Shown here piece by piece: positions 8,591 through 16,364 of a stretch of DNA of 25,297 nucleotides. This DNA comes from Flavobacteriaceae bacterium (GTDB taxonomy: Bacteria; Bacteroidota; Bacteroidia; Flavobacteriales; Flavobacteriaceae): assembly GCA_014239895.1 (NCBI GenBank), contig JAAZXZ010000087.1, forward strand, positions 1-25,297. The letters run 5' to 3'. The notes beneath the pieces were generated by a model that saw only the letters and a program-made list of their open reading frames with translations, made no database searches and was not told where the DNA came from. Position numbers and translations under genes: made by a program. Every line of letters starts with the position of its first letter. The stretch's first letter is position 1.

Positions 8591-9934
8591 TTAAACTATG
8601 CCTTGAGCTAGCATAGCATCTGCAACTTTAACAAATCCTGCAATATTGGCCCCTTTAACATAATCAATATAACCATCATCTTGCTTGCCATATTCTATAC
8701 AAGAATTATGAATGTCGAGCATTATATCTTTCAGTTTTTCATCAACTTCTTCTCTAGACCAATGGTATCTTAAAGAATTTTGAGTCATTTCTAACCCTGA
8801 AGTAGCAACACCTCCTGCATTTGATGCTTTTCCTGGAGCAAATAATATTTTCGATTTATGAAAAACTGATATTGCGTCTTTAGTAGAAGGCATATTAGCT
8901 CCTTCACTAACACAAAAACAGCCATTAGATATTAACTTTTTTGCATCATTTTCTCCAAGCTCATTTTGAGTTGCACATGGCAAAGCAATATCACAAGGAG
9001 TAGACCATGGGTTTTCTCCTTTATTAAATATAGATTTTGGATAATTTTTTACATATTCACTAATTCTTCCCCTTTTGACATTTTTTAAATTCATTATATA
9101 TGCTAGCTTCTTCGTATCAATCCCATTGCTATCATAAATAAAGCCTGAAGAATCTGACATTGTTAAAACCTTAGCTCCTAAGCTAATAGCTTTTTCAGCT
9201 GCATATTGGGCTACATTACCTGATCCGGAAATAACTACATTTTTATTTTTAAAACTATCCTTTTTTAATGACAGCATATTTTGTGCAAAATAAACAGTCC
9301 CATAGCCAGTTGCTTCTGGTCTAATTAAAGATCCTCCCCAAGTAATTCCTTTGCCAGTTAAAACCCCTGTAAATTCATTGTTTAATTTTTTATACATTCC
9401 ATATAAATAGCCTATTTCTCTACTCCCTACTCCAATATCTCCTGCAGGGACATCTGTATTAGGACCAATATGTTTACATAATTCTGTCATAAAAGCTTGA
9501 CAGAATCTCATTATTTCATTGTCGCTTTTACCCTTAGGATCAAAATCACTTCCTCCTTTTCCTCCACCCATCGGTAAAGTGGTTAGACTATTCTTAAATA
9601 CTTGTTCGAAAGCAAGAAATTTAAGTATGCTCATATTTACTGTTGGATGGAATCGCAATCCTCCTTTATACGGTCCAATTGCTGAATTCATTTGTATTCT
9701 GTATCCTCTATTTACCTGTATTTCTCCACCATCATCAACCCAGCATACCCTAAAACTTATAACTCTTTCTGGCTCACACATTCTTAATAGAATGTTATTG
9801 CCATGGTAAATATCATTCTTGGCAATGTATGGGATTACTGTTTCAGCTACTTCTTCTACAGCTTGCATAAATTCTAATTCATGCCCATTTCTTTGTCTTA
9901 CTAAATTTAGAAATGCTTCAATCTTTTGTTTCAT
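8591..9934 (-). CDS. gdhA: NADP-specific glutamate dehydrogenase
   Basis: This enzyme makes glutamate from 2-oxoglutarate and ammonium using NADPH, the low-affinity route for nitrogen assimilation in the cytosol. The product is 447 residues, the exact length of the hexameric E. coli-type enzyme. The glutamate/2-oxoglutarate site shows KGGLRFHPTVN (about 90-100) and PMGGGKGGSDFDPKG with catalytic Lys126, plus PAGDIGVGSREIG with Asp166. The Rossmann fold has GSGNVAQYAAEKAISLGAKV (237-256) followed by TMSDSSG, as in NADP-dependent members. The C-terminal ANIAGFVKVADAMLAQG is typical. It lies 112 bp after the upstream methionine-pathway gene. That gap holds no clear hairpin or TAnnTTTG promoter that I can see, so its regulation is unclear. 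Confidence 0.97.
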   Translation of the reverse strand: MKQKIEAFLNLVRQRNGHELEFMQAVEEVAETVIPYIAKNDIYHGNNILLRMCEPERVISFRVCWVDDGGEIQVNRGYRIQMNSAIGPYKGGLRFHPTVNMSILKFLAFEQVFKNSLTTLPMGGGKGGSDFDPKGKSDNEIMRFCQAFMTELCKHIGPNTDVPAGDIGVGSREIGYLYGMYKKLNNEFTGVLTGKGITWGGSLIRPEATGYGTVYFAQNMLSLKKDSFKNKNVVISGSGNVAQYAAEKAISLGAKVLTMSDSSGFIYDSNGIDTKKLAYIMNLKNVKRGRISEYVKNYPKSIFNKGENPWSTPCDIALPCATQNELGENDAKKLISNGCFCVSEGANMPSTKDAISVFHKSKILFAPGKASNAGGVATSGLEMTQNSLRYHWSREEVDEKLKDIMLDIHNSCIEYGKQDDGYIDYVKGANIAGFVKVADAMLAQGIV

Positions 9935-10046
9935 AATAACACTTTAAATTAAAAATAAAATCAATTATTATATAATTAGTGAAAATTTATAGTTAAAAAT
10001 AGTAATTTAATAAATAACCTACTCATAAAATAGTAAAAATCAATTC

Positions 10047-11186
10047 TTAATTTATTGCTTGTTTTAAATCTTGAATCAAATCATCAGAGTCTTCAATTCC
10101 TACACTTAATCTAATTAGTGAATCCGATAATCCTGACTTTTCTCTCTCTTCTCTAGGTATGCTAGCATGTGTCATTGATGCAGGATGGCAGGACAAAGAT
10201 TCAACGCCTCCAAGAGATTCAGCTAGTGTAAAAATTTTAAGCCTTTCCAAAATTCTAAATACATCCCTGTTATTATTGCTCTTTACTTTAAAAGAAAGCA
10301 TGCCTCCATAATCATCCATCTGCTTATTTGCAATGTCATGATTCTTATGAAAATCAAATCCTGGCCAATATACATGATCAACCCTTGCATTGGAATTTAA
10401 AAATTCAGCAATTTTTTTTGTGTTTTCACAATGCCTTTGCATTCTGACATGCAAGGTTTTTATTCCTCTAAGAACCAAGAAACTATCTTGTGGCCCACAT
10501 ATTGCTCCGCTTGCATTTTGAATGAAGTGCAATTTATCTACCAATTCTTTATCATTTAGCATAATTGCCCCTAAAACTACATCACTATGTCCTCCTAGAT
10601 ATTTAGTTGCTGAATGCATTACTATATCAGCCCCTAAATCAATTGGTCTCTGTAAATAGGGAGTTGCAAAAGTATTGTCAACAGCTAAAAGAATATTATG
10701 CTTTTTGGCTATAGTAGATAAGGCTGCTATATCAATAATATTTAACATTGGATTTGTGGGTGTTTCTGCCCATATTAATCTGGTATTTTGATTGACTAAT
10801 TTTTCAATACTAATAGCATCATGCATGCCTACAAAATGAAATTTAATTCCATAAGTACTAAATATTTTTGTAAATAACCTATATGTCCCCCCATATAAAT
10901 CATTGGTTGAAATAACCTCATCTCCAGGTTTTAATAATTTAATTATTGCATCAATAGCTGCTAGCCCTGAAGCAAAAGCCAATCCATAGTTTGCATTTTC
11001 TATACTAGCAAAAGACCTTTCAAGTGCCGTTCTAGTAGGATTATGTGTCCTAGAATATTCATATCCTTTATGATTGCCAGGACTTGATTGAGCATATGTT
11101 GAAGTCTGATAAATTGGAGGCATTACAGCGTTATAGCTAGTATCTAGTGATTGTCCTCCATGGATAGTTTTAGTGTTAAATTTCAT
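10047..11186 (-). CDS. metB: Cystathionine gamma-synthase / gamma-lyase family PLP enzyme
   Basis: This 379-residue PLP enzyme belongs to the Cys/Met-metabolism family. Either it joins an activated homoserine to cysteine (gamma-synthase) or it cleaves cystathionine (gamma-lyase); sequence alone does not separate these, though Bacteroidota homologues are usually annotated as gamma-synthase. Visible features are the N-terminal TKTIHGGQ and PPIYQTSTYA, the phosphate-binding YEYSRTHNPTR (43-53) and ASGLAAIDAI, the PLP-ring Asp in LLAVDNTFATPYLQRP (Asp170), and the Schiff-base lysine Lys195 in HSATKYLGGHSD. The C-terminal ESLGGVESLSCHPASMTHAS and RLSVGIEDSDDLI are also typical. A good promoter match sits 20 bp upstream of the ATG. 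It diverges from yicC across a 188-bp gap. Confidence 0.93.
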   Translation of the reverse strand: MKFNTKTIHGGQSLDTSYNAVMPPIYQTSTYAQSSPGNHKGYEYSRTHNPTRTALERSFASIENANYGLAFASGLAAIDAIIKLLKPGDEVISTNDLYGGTYRLFTKIFSTYGIKFHFVGMHDAISIEKLVNQNTRLIWAETPTNPMLNIIDIAALSTIAKKHNILLAVDNTFATPYLQRPIDLGADIVMHSATKYLGGHSDVVLGAIMLNDKELVDKLHFIQNASGAICGPQDSFLVLRGIKTLHVRMQRHCENTKKIAEFLNSNARVDHVYWPGFDFHKNHDIANKQMDDYGGMLSFKVKSNNNRDVFRILERLKIFTLAESLGGVESLSCHPASMTHASIPREEREKSGLSDSLIRLSVGIEDSDDLIQDLKQAIN

Positions 11187-11206
11187 AAAATACAGTAAAT
11201 TAAAAA

Positions 11207-11238
11207 CAAATGTAAACTATAATTATCTCTATACAAAA
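11207..11238 (-). promoter_or_regulatory. Bacteroidota-type promoter for the cystathionine synthase/lyase gene
   Basis: Read on the minus strand, TTTTG (11238-11234) is followed after exactly 19 bp by TACATTTG (11214-11207). This matches the known Bacteroidota sigma-70 pattern of a TTTG -33 box and a TAnnTTTG -7 box. The ATG at 11186 is 20 bp past the -7 box, implying a short leader of about 15 nt. That leaves no room for a riboswitch. A second TAGTTTTG at 11241-11234 overlaps the -33 box but has no upstream partner. Confidence 0.6.
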
Positions 11239-11347
11239 CTATCAATTATCATTTAAAATGATCTGATTAAGATTTAATGAATAAGAAAAATTTAGCACTA
11301 ATTGTAGCTCCTAAAACTCTTACATACAATAATCGAATTCACTTTTA

Positions 11348-11355
11348 TATATTTG
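11348..11355 (+). promoter_or_regulatory. Possible -7 box for yicC-gmk-nadD-gpsA
   Basis: TATATTTG matches the TAnnTTTG consensus and lies 19 bp before the yicC ATG, a sensible distance. No TTG or TTTG is found about 19-21 bp upstream, so only half of the expected promoter is present. The divergent gap 11187-11374 must hold an operon promoter, and this is the best candidate. Confidence 0.33.
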
Positions 11356-11374
11356 TTAAAACAAATTACAGACC

Positions 11375-12232
11375 ATGATTAAATCAATGACTGCTTATAG
11401 CTCAATTATTTTAAATCTTAAGAGCCATAAAGTAATTATCGAAATAAAGTGCTTAAATAGTAAAAATTTAGACTTAAGCTGTAAAATACCAAGTGAATTA
11501 AAAGAGAGGAATAATAGTATTAGAACATTGATTTCTAAAAATCTCCAAAGAGGAAAAATTGATTTTATACTATACTATGAAAAAGCCTCAAATTATAATC
11601 CTACTAAAATAAATTCTGCAATAGTTAGCGATAATATTAATGAGCTTAAAAAAATAGCAGATGGCAATACAGCAGACCTATTAAAAATTGCAATTCAAAT
11701 GCCCAATGCATATAATGTCGTTAAAGATAGTCCTGCAATTAAAGAATGGGGTAAAATTCAAAAAGAAATAAAAAAAGCTATCACACAAGCAGATAAATAT
11801 AGAATAAATGAAGGTCTTGAAATACAAAAAGATATAACAAATAAAATAAAGAATATTAAAAAATTATTGATTAAAGTAGATAAATTAAAACATAGAAGAA
11901 TAATAAAAATAAAAAAGAAAATAAAAGAAGATATTGTAAATTTAAATCTCAAAATTGATAATAACAGATTTGAACAAGAACTAATATATTATTTAGAAAA
12001 ATATGATATAAATGAAGAGATAGTTCGATTAAATAGTCATATAAATTTCTTTACAAGTGTAATCAAGACCAAGTCGCCAAATGGCAAAAAGTTAGGATTT
12101 ATTAGCCAAGAAATTGGTAGAGAAATTAATACTATTGGATCTAAATCATATGATGCAGGTATGCAAAAAATTGTAGTAGAAATGAAAGATCAATTAGAAA
12201 AAATAAAAGAACAAATTCTTAATATACTTTAA
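11375..12232 (+). CDS. yicC: YicC/YloC family endoribonuclease
   Basis: YicC-family proteins are cytosolic endoribonucleases implicated in RNA turnover. The 285-residue product has the N-terminal family signature MIKSMTAYSS (usually MIxSMTGFG; the Gly is replaced by Ala) and EIKCLNSKNLDLSCKIP (about 24-40). A long lysine-rich helical middle follows at about 125-190. The strongly conserved C-terminal DUF1732 block reads KKLGFISQEIGREINTIGSK followed by SYDAGMQKIVVEMKDQLEKI. It begins at ATG 11375 and its stop shares one base with the gmk start (TAATG), the conserved yicC-gmk pairing. It is first in a four-gene operon. The lysine-rich stretch reflects AAA/AAG codons in an AT-rich genome and is not unusual by itself. 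Confidence 0.92.
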   Translation: MIKSMTAYSSIILNLKSHKVIIEIKCLNSKNLDLSCKIPSELKERNNSIRTLISKNLQRGKIDFILYYEKASNYNPTKINSAIVSDNINELKKIADGNTADLLKIAIQMPNAYNVVKDSPAIKEWGKIQKEIKKAITQADKYRINEGLEIQKDITNKIKNIKKLLIKVDKLKHRRIIKIKKKIKEDIVNLNLKIDNNRFEQELIYYLEKYDINEEIVRLNSHINFFTSVIKTKSPNGKKLGFISQEIGREINTIGSKSYDAGMQKIVVEMKDQLEKIKEQILNIL

Positions 12233-12798
12233 TGAAAAACGGAAAGTTAATAGTCATTGCTGCCCCTTCAGGATCTGGAAAAACTACGATTGTTAAAAAT
12301 TTGATTTCTGATAAATCTTTGAATTTAGGATTTTCTGTTTCAGCAACCTCAAGAGAAAAAAGAAAAAATGAAATTGATGGAAAAGATTATTATTTTTTAT
12401 CAAAAGGTGAATTCAAAGAAAAAATTAATTTAAATGAATTTGTTGAATGGGAAGAAGTATACGATAACACTTTTTATGGTACTCTAAAATCAGAAATAAA
12501 TGACTTAAATAATTTAGGTAAAAATTTAATTTTTGATATTGATGCAATTGGTGGGCTATCAATAAAGAAAGAATTTCCCGAAAGCACATTAACTGTTTTT
12601 ATTTGTCCGCCAAGCCTAGAAGAATTAGAAAATAGATTACGGAAAAGGGAAACTGATTCAGAAGAAAAAATAAAAATAAGACTTTCAAAGGCCTCAAAGG
12701 AAATGTCTATGTCAATGCTATATGATTATGCAATAGAAAACCATAATCTTGAAGAAACTGTAGCCAAAGTAAAAACACTAATTAATAATTTTCTTTAA
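12232..12798 (+). CDS. gmk: Guanylate kinase
   Basis: Guanylate kinase phosphorylates GMP (and dGMP) to GDP with ATP, an essential step in guanine nucleotide supply. The 188-residue product is close to the usual family length. The P-loop APSGSGKT is at residues 11-18. The GMP-binding segment is visible as SVSATSREKRKNEIDGKDYY, then EFVEWEEVYDNTFYGTLKSE. The IFDIDAIGG segment corresponds to the family's Walker-B-like (LDIDVQG) strand. The lid/basic region includes ENRLRKRETDSEEKIKIRLS. The start overlaps the yicC stop by one base and nadD follows after 8 bp, so it is translationally coupled in the operon. Confidence 0.97.
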   Translation: MKNGKLIVIAAPSGSGKTTIVKNLISDKSLNLGFSVSATSREKRKNEIDGKDYYFLSKGEFKEKINLNEFVEWEEVYDNTFYGTLKSEINDLNNLGKNLIFDIDAIGGLSIKKEFPESTLTVFICPPSLEELENRLRKRETDSEEKIKIRLSKASKEMSMSMLYDYAIENHNLEETVAKVKTLINNFL

Positions 12799-12806
12799 TA
12801 ATCCTA

Positions 12807-13397
12807 ATGAATATTGGACTTTACTTTGGGACATTTGATCCAATACATTTTGGTCATATTAATATTGCCAATTTTCTTATTGATAATGCCTTAGTAGAAA
12901 AAGTTTGGTTTGTTGTAACTCCTCAAAACCCAGTGAAATCTTCAAATAATTTCACTGATTTTATACATAGATATGAAATGGTTAAAATTCAAGTAAAGGA
13001 TAATAATAATTTACTAGCCAGCGATATAGAATTAAACTTAAAAAGGCCTAACTATACTATAAATTCCTTAAGATATATTTCCAAGGCTTATCCTAATAAT
13101 AGTTTTAGTTTAATAATAGGTGAAGACAATTTTGTAAATTTTAAAAAATGGAGAGAGTATAAGGAAATAATGAATTATTATAAGATATATGTTTACCCCA
13201 GAAAGACTAGATTAAAAACTGATATGAAATTAATTATGAGTAATAATATAGAAATGATAGAGGCTCCATTAATTGATCTCAGTTCAACTAATATAAGGAA
13301 TATAATAAATGACAAAGGCTATGCTAAGCAATTTATTTCTGATAGTGTATATAAATACATAACTACTAATAATCTATATAAATCAAATAAGTTGTGA
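12807..13397 (+). CDS. nadD: Nicotinate-nucleotide adenylyltransferase
   Basis: NadD adenylates nicotinate mononucleotide to form deamido-NAD, the penultimate step of NAD synthesis. The 196-residue product shows the nucleotidyltransferase motif GTFDPIHFGHI at residues 8-18 and the second motif DLSSTNIRNII at about 157-167. FVVTPQNPVKSS and LIIGEDNFVNFKKW correspond to substrate-binding segments of NadD. The ATG at 12807 is 8 bp after the gmk stop. The final TGA overlaps the GTG start of gpsA (GTGA). The gmk-nadD neighbourhood is common in Bacteroidota, to my knowledge. Confidence 0.95.
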   Translation: MNIGLYFGTFDPIHFGHINIANFLIDNALVEKVWFVVTPQNPVKSSNNFTDFIHRYEMVKIQVKDNNNLLASDIELNLKRPNYTINSLRYISKAYPNNSFSLIIGEDNFVNFKKWREYKEIMNYYKIYVYPRKTRLKTDMKLIMSNNIEMIEAPLIDLSSTNIRNIINDKGYAKQFISDSVYKYITTNNLYKSNKL

Positions 13398-14398
13398 CAA
13401 AAAAAAATCTTAAATATGGTGTAATTGGAAGTGGTAGCTGGGCTACTGCTATAATTAAGATTCTATCTGAGAATCTTCAAGAAATTAATTGGTACATAAG
13501 AAATAAAAATAATGTTGATTATATCTATAAAAATCATCATAACCCAAACTATTTAAGTTCGGTAGAGCTAGATGTTAAAAAAATACATGCTAATAATGAT
13601 ATAAATGAAGTGTGTAATAAATCCGATGTATTAATTATAGCTGTCCCCTCGGAATTTACAAATAGTGTGCTTAATGAGATATCCATTGATATTTCAGAAA
13701 AAATTGTTATTTCCGCTATAAAAGGGATAATTCCTGAAACAAATTTACTAGTAGGCGAACATCTTGAGAAAAATTTTCTAATAAAAGACCGCAATTTTCT
13801 AGTTCTTGGCGGGCCATGTCACGCAGAAGAAGTAGCTCTTGAAAAACTATCTTATTTAACAATAGCCTCTTCAAATAAAATCTTGGCAAAAAAGATAGCT
13901 TCAAAGTTTACATCCTCATATATCTATGTTCAAATAAGTGATGATGTTATAGGAATAGAATATTCTAGTATGCTAAAAAACATTTATGCAATAGCTGCTG
14001 GTATTGCACACGGCCTTGGATATGGTGATAATTTTCAAAGTGTATTGATGAGTAGTGCTATAAAAGAAATGAATAGGTTTATAGAAAAAAGATACTTGTT
14101 GAAAAGAGATATTAATGACTCAGTATATTTAGGAGATTTGTTAGTTACAGGATATTCGCTTTTTTCAAGAAACAGATTGTTTGGAAATATGATAGGGAAA
14201 GGATATTCTGTAAAATATGCTAAAATGGAAATGAGTATGATTGCAGAAGGATATGTTGCTACTAAAAAAGCTTATATGCTAAATTCTGAATCAAGCAAAA
14301 AGGCCAAAGTTCCGATTATTGAATCAGTGTATAACATACTTTATTTAAGAAGAAGCCCAAAAAAAACCTTTAAAAATCTATGTGAAAAAATAAATTAG
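13394..14398 (+). CDS. gpsA: NAD(P)H-dependent glycerol-3-phosphate dehydrogenase, GTG start
   Basis: GpsA reduces dihydroxyacetone phosphate to sn-glycerol-3-phosphate, the backbone for phospholipid synthesis. The 334-residue product has the Rossmann motif GSGSWATAI at 12-20, LGGPCHAEEVA at about 138-148, and the catalytic Lys195 in SSMLKNIYAIAAGIAHGLGY. The substrate-binding stretch GDLLVTGYSLFSRNRLFG is at about 247-264; the family usually has TCxSxxSRN, so a Gly replaces the Cys here. The start codon is GTG at 13394, overlapping the nadD TGA by 3 bases in a four-base GTGA junction. The gene converges on pheS and their stop regions overlap by 4 bp (14395-14398). Confidence 0.94.
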   Translation: MTKKNLKYGVIGSGSWATAIIKILSENLQEINWYIRNKNNVDYIYKNHHNPNYLSSVELDVKKIHANNDINEVCNKSDVLIIAVPSEFTNSVLNEISIDISEKIVISAIKGIIPETNLLVGEHLEKNFLIKDRNFLVLGGPCHAEEVALEKLSYLTIASSNKILAKKIASKFTSSYIYVQISDDVIGIEYSSMLKNIYAIAAGIAHGLGYGDNFQSVLMSSAIKEMNRFIEKRYLLKRDINDSVYLGDLLVTGYSLFSRNRLFGNMIGKGYSVKYAKMEMSMIAEGYVATKKAYMLNSESSKKAKVPIIESVYNILYLRRSPKKTFKNLCEKIN

Positions 14399-15414
14399 AA
14401 AGTTGACTTAAATTGTCTAATAAACCTAATGTCATTTTCGCTAAGCAATCTGATATCATCTATTTGATGCAATAAGAGAGCAATTCTATCAATACCCAGG
14501 CCAAATGCATATCCAGAATATTCCTTAGGATCAATTCCGCAGTTCTCTAACACATTTGGATCAACCATTCCACATCCCATAATTTCTAGCCATCCCGTTC
14601 CTTTTGTCATTTTATAATCTACTTCATTTTCTAAACCCCAATAAACATCTACTTCAGCGCTTGGTTCTGTGAAAGGAAAATAGGAGGGTCTAAGTCTGAT
14701 TTTTGACTTTCCAAATAGCATTGTTGTAAAATATTCTAAAGTCTGTTTTAAATCTGCAAAACTTATATCCTTATCAATACAAAGTCCTTCAATTTGATGA
14801 AAAAAACAATGAGATCTTGCAGATATTGCCTCATTTCTATAAACTCTCCCAGGAGAAATTGTTCTTATTGGAGGCTTATTATTTTCCATATATCTTACTT
14901 GAACTGAACTGGTGTGAGTCCTTAACAATATATCTGGATCTTTTTCAATAAAAAATGTATCCTGCATATCTCTTGCTGGATGATGTTCAGGTAAATTTAA
15001 GGCAGTAAAATTATGCCAGTCATCTTCAATTTCTGGACCTTCACTTATAGTAAATCCAATTTTTGCAAAAATATCAATTACCCTATTTTTAACTAAAGAA
15101 ATAGGGTGCCTAGACCCTATCTCAATTGGATCTCCTGGCCTAGTTATATCATTAATGGATATAGAATTCTTTGAGTTTTTTGAAAATCCTAAAATTAAAT
15201 CATCTACTTTTTGATGAGCTACATTTTTTAACTTATTTAGAATTTGACCTACTTCTTTTTTTTGCTTATTATCAATATTTTTAAAGTCAAGAAAAAATTT
15301 ATTTATTATTCCTTTCTTTCCTAAGTATTTAATTCTAAATGATTCAACATCTTCTCTGGAATTCGATTCAAAAGAAGAAATTTCATTAATAGCAGATTTA
15401 ATTTTATCAATCAT
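14395..15414 (-). CDS. pheS: Phenylalanine-tRNA ligase alpha subunit
   Basis: PheS is the catalytic subunit of the alpha2-beta2 phenylalanyl-tRNA synthetase. The 339-residue product has an N-terminal coiled-coil region (about 1-80) that contacts tRNA, then the class II core. Motif 1-like IGFTISEGPEIEDDWHNF is at about 119-136, motif 2 GRVYRNEAISARSHCFFHQI is at 189-208, the Phe pocket is FPFTEPSAEVDVYW at about 246-259, and motif 3 is GYAFGLGIDRIALLL at 301-315. I place the start at ATG 15414 (MIDKIKSAIN); the frame extends to a TTG at 15435 that would add seven residues unlike the family. pheT is not in the window, as is common in Bacteroidota. The unknown gene upstream ends 33 bp before the start. 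Confidence 0.96.
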   Translation of the reverse strand: MIDKIKSAINEISSFESNSREDVESFRIKYLGKKGIINKFFLDFKNIDNKQKKEVGQILNKLKNVAHQKVDDLILGFSKNSKNSISINDITRPGDPIEIGSRHPISLVKNRVIDIFAKIGFTISEGPEIEDDWHNFTALNLPEHHPARDMQDTFFIEKDPDILLRTHTSSVQVRYMENNKPPIRTISPGRVYRNEAISARSHCFFHQIEGLCIDKDISFADLKQTLEYFTTMLFGKSKIRLRPSYFPFTEPSAEVDVYWGLENEVDYKMTKGTGWLEIMGCGMVDPNVLENCGIDPKEYSGYAFGLGIDRIALLLHQIDDIRLLSENDIRFIRQFKSTF

Positions 15415-15447
15415 TAGTTTATATGAATAAATCAAATTTAATAAAAC

Positions 15448-15798
15448 TTAGTTAATATAATTGATTTTTAAAAAATAGTTGACTATAGATTCTTTCATTA
15501 ATATTGTCTGTTCTCCAGGCTTTAGATTTGGAAGTTTTTCAATTAGTCTATAATGAGGCCATCCATCATTATCAGTATAATCAAAAACATAATATCCGTA
15601 ATCACTTAATAATTTACATACCGCTATATGCATTAGATCTAATTTTTTGTTTTTAGAAAAATTTGCTTTCACATCCCCTAACTCCTGAACTCCAATTAAA
15701 AAAATAATTGATTGCATATCAATTATTTCATTGTCAGAAAAATCCCTTGATAATTTTAAAATCAATTTATTCCATCTCTGTTTTAATCTATCATCCAT
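15448..15798 (-). CDS. Conserved Bacteroidota protein of unknown function
   Basis: This 116-residue protein is predicted to be soluble and cytosolic, with no signal peptide or membrane segment. It has notable blocks: IIFLIGVQELGDVKANFSKN, LDLMHIAVCKLLSDYGYYVF, DNDGWPHYRLIEKLP and QTILMKESIVNYF. I recall very similar small proteins in many Bacteroidota genomes, without an assigned function, and the density of invariant-looking residues (Gly-Val-Gln-Glu-Leu, Met-His-Ile-Ala, Asp-Gly-Trp-Pro-His) suggests a real, constrained role. It sits directly upstream of pheS on the same strand (33 bp apart) and diverges from cvpA across 79 bp, so it may share a promoter region and transcript with pheS. No function is proposed. 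Confidence 0.8.
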   Translation of the reverse strand: MDDRLKQRWNKLILKLSRDFSDNEIIDMQSIIFLIGVQELGDVKANFSKNKKLDLMHIAVCKLLSDYGYYVFDYTDNDGWPHYRLIEKLPNLKPGEQTILMKESIVNYFLKINYIN

Positions 15799-15877
15799 TG
15801 TAAAAATGTATCATTTAACAAATATCACATTAATATAACAACTAAAATTTATTATTTTGTAATATTAAGATTTCATA

Positions 15878-16363
15878 ATGAGCGGAAATAGTATTGACAT
15901 AGTAATATCAATAATTTTAATCTATGGGATTATTAGAGGTTTTTATAGAGGCTTTTTTTTAGAAGTCTCAGCATTAATTGGATTATTGTTAGGCTTATAC
16001 TGCGCAATTAATTTTAATTCAATTATTGGCAAATATCTGAAAGAACTCATTTCATTAGAAGAAAATTATATAATCATTATATCTTTTTTAATCACATTAA
16101 TTATAGTACTAATTTCCTTAAATCTAATTGCAAAGTCTTTAACCAAACTAGCGGATGCTATGGCTCTTGGCTTACTAAATAAAATTGCTGGAGCTTTTTT
16201 TGGATTAATTAAATATTCTATTGTCTGTATTGTATTTATACTTTTATTTGACAAAATAAATTCATCAATTAAAATAATAGATGAATTAACTATTCTAAAT
16301 TCAACTTTTTATCCTTATATAAGGGATATAAATCAAGAAGTATTCCCTTTATTTTTTAAATAA
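15878..16363 (+). CDS. CvpA family inner-membrane protein
   Basis: CvpA-like proteins are small inner-membrane proteins, first named for colicin V production in E. coli and now linked more loosely to envelope functions. The 161-residue product has about four hydrophobic segments: near residues 5-20, 26-46, 60-86 and 102-128. It opens with SIDIVISIILIYGIIRGFYR then GFFLEVSALIGLLLGLY, matching the family pattern of a first helix followed by G-x-x-R-G-F. The middle ADAMALGLLNKIAGAFFGL is also typical. It stands alone on the plus strand and its stop lies 1 bp from the stop of the convergent gene at the end of the Bat operon. Family assignment is good; the precise function is unknown. Confidence 0.85.
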   Translation: MSGNSIDIVISIILIYGIIRGFYRGFFLEVSALIGLLLGLYCAINFNSIIGKYLKELISLEENYIIIISFLITLIIVLISLNLIAKSLTKLADAMALGLLNKIAGAFFGLIKYSIVCIVFILLFDKINSSIKIIDELTILNSTFYPYIRDINQEVFPLFFK

Positions 16364-16364
16364 C

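Noticed and set aside
9519..9809. A 96-codon open frame on the plus strand opposite gdhA
   Set aside because: It lies wholly within highly conserved gdhA sequence and has no family resemblance or promoter; a shadow frame.
9935..10046. Terminator or promoter in the gap between the cystathionine synthase/lyase gene and gdhA
   Set aside because: I found no stable hairpin with a T run and no TAnnTTTG box on the minus strand; only short AT palindromes expected by chance.
11187..11206. Possible SAM-responsive leader for the methionine-pathway gene
   Set aside because: The predicted leader is about 15 nt, too short for any known SAM aptamer.
15799..15877. Paired promoters in the gap between the unknown gene and cvpA
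   Set aside because: Near matches (GATATTTG, TTATTTTG) each have a mismatch and no correctly spaced -33 partner; too weak to list.
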